Both the position numbers and the translations under genes were made by a program. A stretch of DNA of 64,000 nt from Rhodocyclus tenuis (GTDB taxonomy: Bacteria; Pseudomonadota; Gammaproteobacteria; Burkholderiales; Rhodocyclaceae): NCBI RefSeq assembly GCF_014197755.1, contig NZ_JACIGE010000002.1:430985-494984 (forward strand), in the 5' to 3' direction. Under the pieces are notes generated by a model that ran no database searches, had not been told where the DNA came from, and saw only the letters and a list, made by a program, of their open reading frames with translations. This document shows positions 62,801-64,000 of this stretch, piece by piece (position 1 is the stretch's first letter; the number at the start of each line of letters is the position of its first letter).

Positions 62801-62829
62801 TTGGCGCGCTCGCGCGGCAGTGCTAATGT
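62801..62829 (+). promoter_or_regulatory. Putative promoter of the HDOD gene
   Basis: TTGGCG (62801-62806), 17-bp spacer, TAATGT (62824-62829) preceded by TGC, 37 bases before the HDOD start codon. Confidence 0.4.
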
Positions 62830-62865
62830 GCTCCAACACTCCCGCGCAGTTCGCTTTGATACCTG

Positions 62866-63723
62866 ATGAAGATTGCAGACGACACCGACCTCTCTCCCTT
62901 GCTGCGCGGTTTCGACCTGCCGCCTTGCCCCGCCATCCTCAGCGAGTTGCAATCGACGCTGAATAGCGATGCTTTTGATACGCGTCGCGTCTCACAGCTG
63001 ATCAGCCGTGACGTCGCGCTCGCCGCGGCCGTCATTCGCGTCGCCAATTCGCCCGCACTCGGACTGCGGCGGCAAGCCAATTCGATCACCGATGCGCTTT
63101 CGATGCTGGGCAGCCGGCAAATCCTCAACCTTGTCGTTGCCGAACTGCTGAAACGCGCGGGAAGCAGCGACCGGGGACCGCGCCTGGAGCGTTTCTGGGA
63201 ACGCGCCGCGCTCAACGCCGCTACCTGCTCGCGCGTTGCCGAACGGTTTGGAGGGGTCGGGCGCGACCTCGCTTACTGCTACGGCCTGTTTCACGACGCG
63301 GGCATTCCCCTGATGCTGCGCCGCTTCCCCGATTACAAGGCGACACTGCAACTCGCCAATGGCAGCGAGCATTCGTTTACCAGCGTCGAGGAATCGCGCC
63401 ATGGTGTCGACCACGCGGTCATCGGCTACCTGCTGGCGCGTAGCTGGCGCTTGTCCGCTGTGCTCGCTGGCGCGATTCGCTCGCACCACGATTTTCAGGT
63501 TCTCGGGGTGGAAAGCGACAGCGGACTCGCCGGTGAAAGCTGCGCACTGATCGCACTTGGTGTCATCAGTGAGCACATCATCAGCCTCTTCCAGCACGCG
63601 CAGGATGAGAGCGAATGGCGACTTGGTCAGCCGTGGGTCGCGGCATTTTTCGGCATGAGCGAAGCCGAACTCGACGACTGCGTCGAGGACGAGCTCTACC
63701 AGCTGCGCGTCGCTGCCGGCTAG
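62866..63723 (+). CDS. HDOD-domain protein
   Basis: 285 residues, one HDOD domain (about 10-215): LPPCPAILSELQSTL, LISRDVALAAAVIRVANSPALGLRRQANSITDALSMLGSRQILNLVV (in pieces) and FHDAGIPLMLRRFP. The HDOD fold is a degenerate HD domain; such proteins act as signalling scaffolds in c-di-GMP, motility or stress pathways. No output domain is fused. No ribosome site is striking before the ATG at 62866. Confidence 0.9.
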   Translation: MKIADDTDLSPLLRGFDLPPCPAILSELQSTLNSDAFDTRRVSQLISRDVALAAAVIRVANSPALGLRRQANSITDALSMLGSRQILNLVVAELLKRAGSSDRGPRLERFWERAALNAATCSRVAERFGGVGRDLAYCYGLFHDAGIPLMLRRFPDYKATLQLANGSEHSFTSVEESRHGVDHAVIGYLLARSWRLSAVLAGAIRSHHDFQVLGVESDSGLAGESCALIALGVISEHIISLFQHAQDESEWRLGQPWVAAFFGMSEAELDDCVEDELYQLRVAAG

Positions 63724-63814
63724 GGACAGGCTCTAGCCTACATCGGCATTGCGCGGCGGCCTGTGTCGGCGCCCCCCTGCCGGCCCGCTCGCTCGTGAAC
63801 CGGGCATTCCCCGC

Positions 63815-64000
63815 TTAGCGCTGCACCAGCTTGGCCACATCGGCCACCAGCTCCTTCGGATCATCCGGCAGATCCGATGCGATGACGCGACTGCGGCGTT
63901 CGGGATGCAAAGACCAGAGCCAGAGTTTGGCGCCGTTGAGGGGGACGACCATGAACCAGTGTTCGAGGATGGCGAGGACGAGGAGGGTGGAGACGAGGGC
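63815..64000 (-). CDS. PuhE-like (DUF3623) photosynthetic-complex assembly protein, C-terminal part only
   Basis: The last 61 codons of a gene read on the minus strand, entering from beyond base 64000 and ending at TAA 63815. The peptide contains a membrane segment and LAILEHWFMVVPLNGAKLWLWSL, which matches my recollection of the C-terminus of DUF3623 / PuhE (putative photosynthetic complex assembly protein 2). If right, the window borders a photosynthesis gene cluster. The assignment relies on this short tail. Confidence 0.55.
   Translation of the reverse strand, partial: ALVSTLLVLAILEHWFMVVPLNGAKLWLWSLHPERRSRVIASDLPDDPKELVADVAKLVQR

Noticed and set aside
1..64000. CRISPR array, insertion sequence, integrase or prophage
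   Set aside because: No regularly spaced direct repeats, no transposase or integrase motifs and no phage structural genes were seen. The Card1-like gene is not accompanied by cas genes.

Overview
The window is GC-rich, almost fully coding DNA of a betaproteobacterium. Gene content and order fit the family Rhodocyclaceae: tolB-pal-cpoB-queE, polA / LOG protein / DUF2782 / type II thrB, nadD-rsfS-rlmH-maf-rng, glutaryl-CoA dehydrogenase and a PaaK-type CoA ligase. The last 186 bases read as the C-terminus of a PuhE-like (DUF3623) photosynthetic-complex assembly protein, so the host may be a purple non-sulfur member such as a Rhodocyclus relative. The taxonomic placement is inference; no search was run.

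Layout. 1-7.0 kb: M20 amidohydrolase (partial), envelope genes tolB-pal-cpoB, the 7-deazaguanine genes queE and queC with a PilZ gene between them, and paaK on the opposite strand. 7.2-10.9 kb: two tRNA-Lys genes (UUU, CUU), each with a clear promoter and terminator, flanking an orphan HipA-family kinase (HipH/YjjJ type) and a FliD-like orphan, with an unexplained 70-nt inverted repeat between these two; then a stand-alone infA. 11.1-19.3 kb: panE, a DctPQM TRAP transporter, and a NodT-EmrA-EmrB efflux operon diverging from a LysR regulator. 20.4-24.8 kb: rdgC, a DUF218 membrane protein, gcdH, and a zinc-ribbon protein ending in a Card1/DUF1887-like nuclease domain. 25.0-28.1 kb: a collagen-like lipoprotein, a 70-aa acidic protein and maeB.

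28.2-37.1 kb is a late cobalamin locus (btuF, cobD, cbiB, cbiP, cobU, cobT, cobS, cobC, plus a universal stress protein gene) covering aminopropanol attachment and nucleotide-loop assembly. 37.1-47.8 kb is the LPS core and O-antigen region: four GT-B glycosyltransferases, msbA, a WaaE-like GT2, WaaL ligase, an acetyltransferase and a candidate sialyltransferase-fold protein. Its second half looks less GC-rich than its surroundings.

47.8-64 kb is mostly housekeeping: polA, LOG-family phosphoribohydrolase, DUF2782 protein, thrB, a tandem pair of BPSS1780-type membrane proteins, nadD-rsfS-rlmH-maf, trhP inverted, rng, a MaoC hydratase, a GabD-type dehydrogenase, an NlpC/P60 lipoprotein, an HDOD protein and the partial PuhE-like gene.

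No CRISPR array, insertion sequence or prophage was seen. The most unusual elements are the zinc-ribbon/Card1-like protein, the hipH neighbourhood between the two tRNA-Lys genes, the collagen-like lipoprotein, and the sialyltransferase-like protein in the LPS locus.
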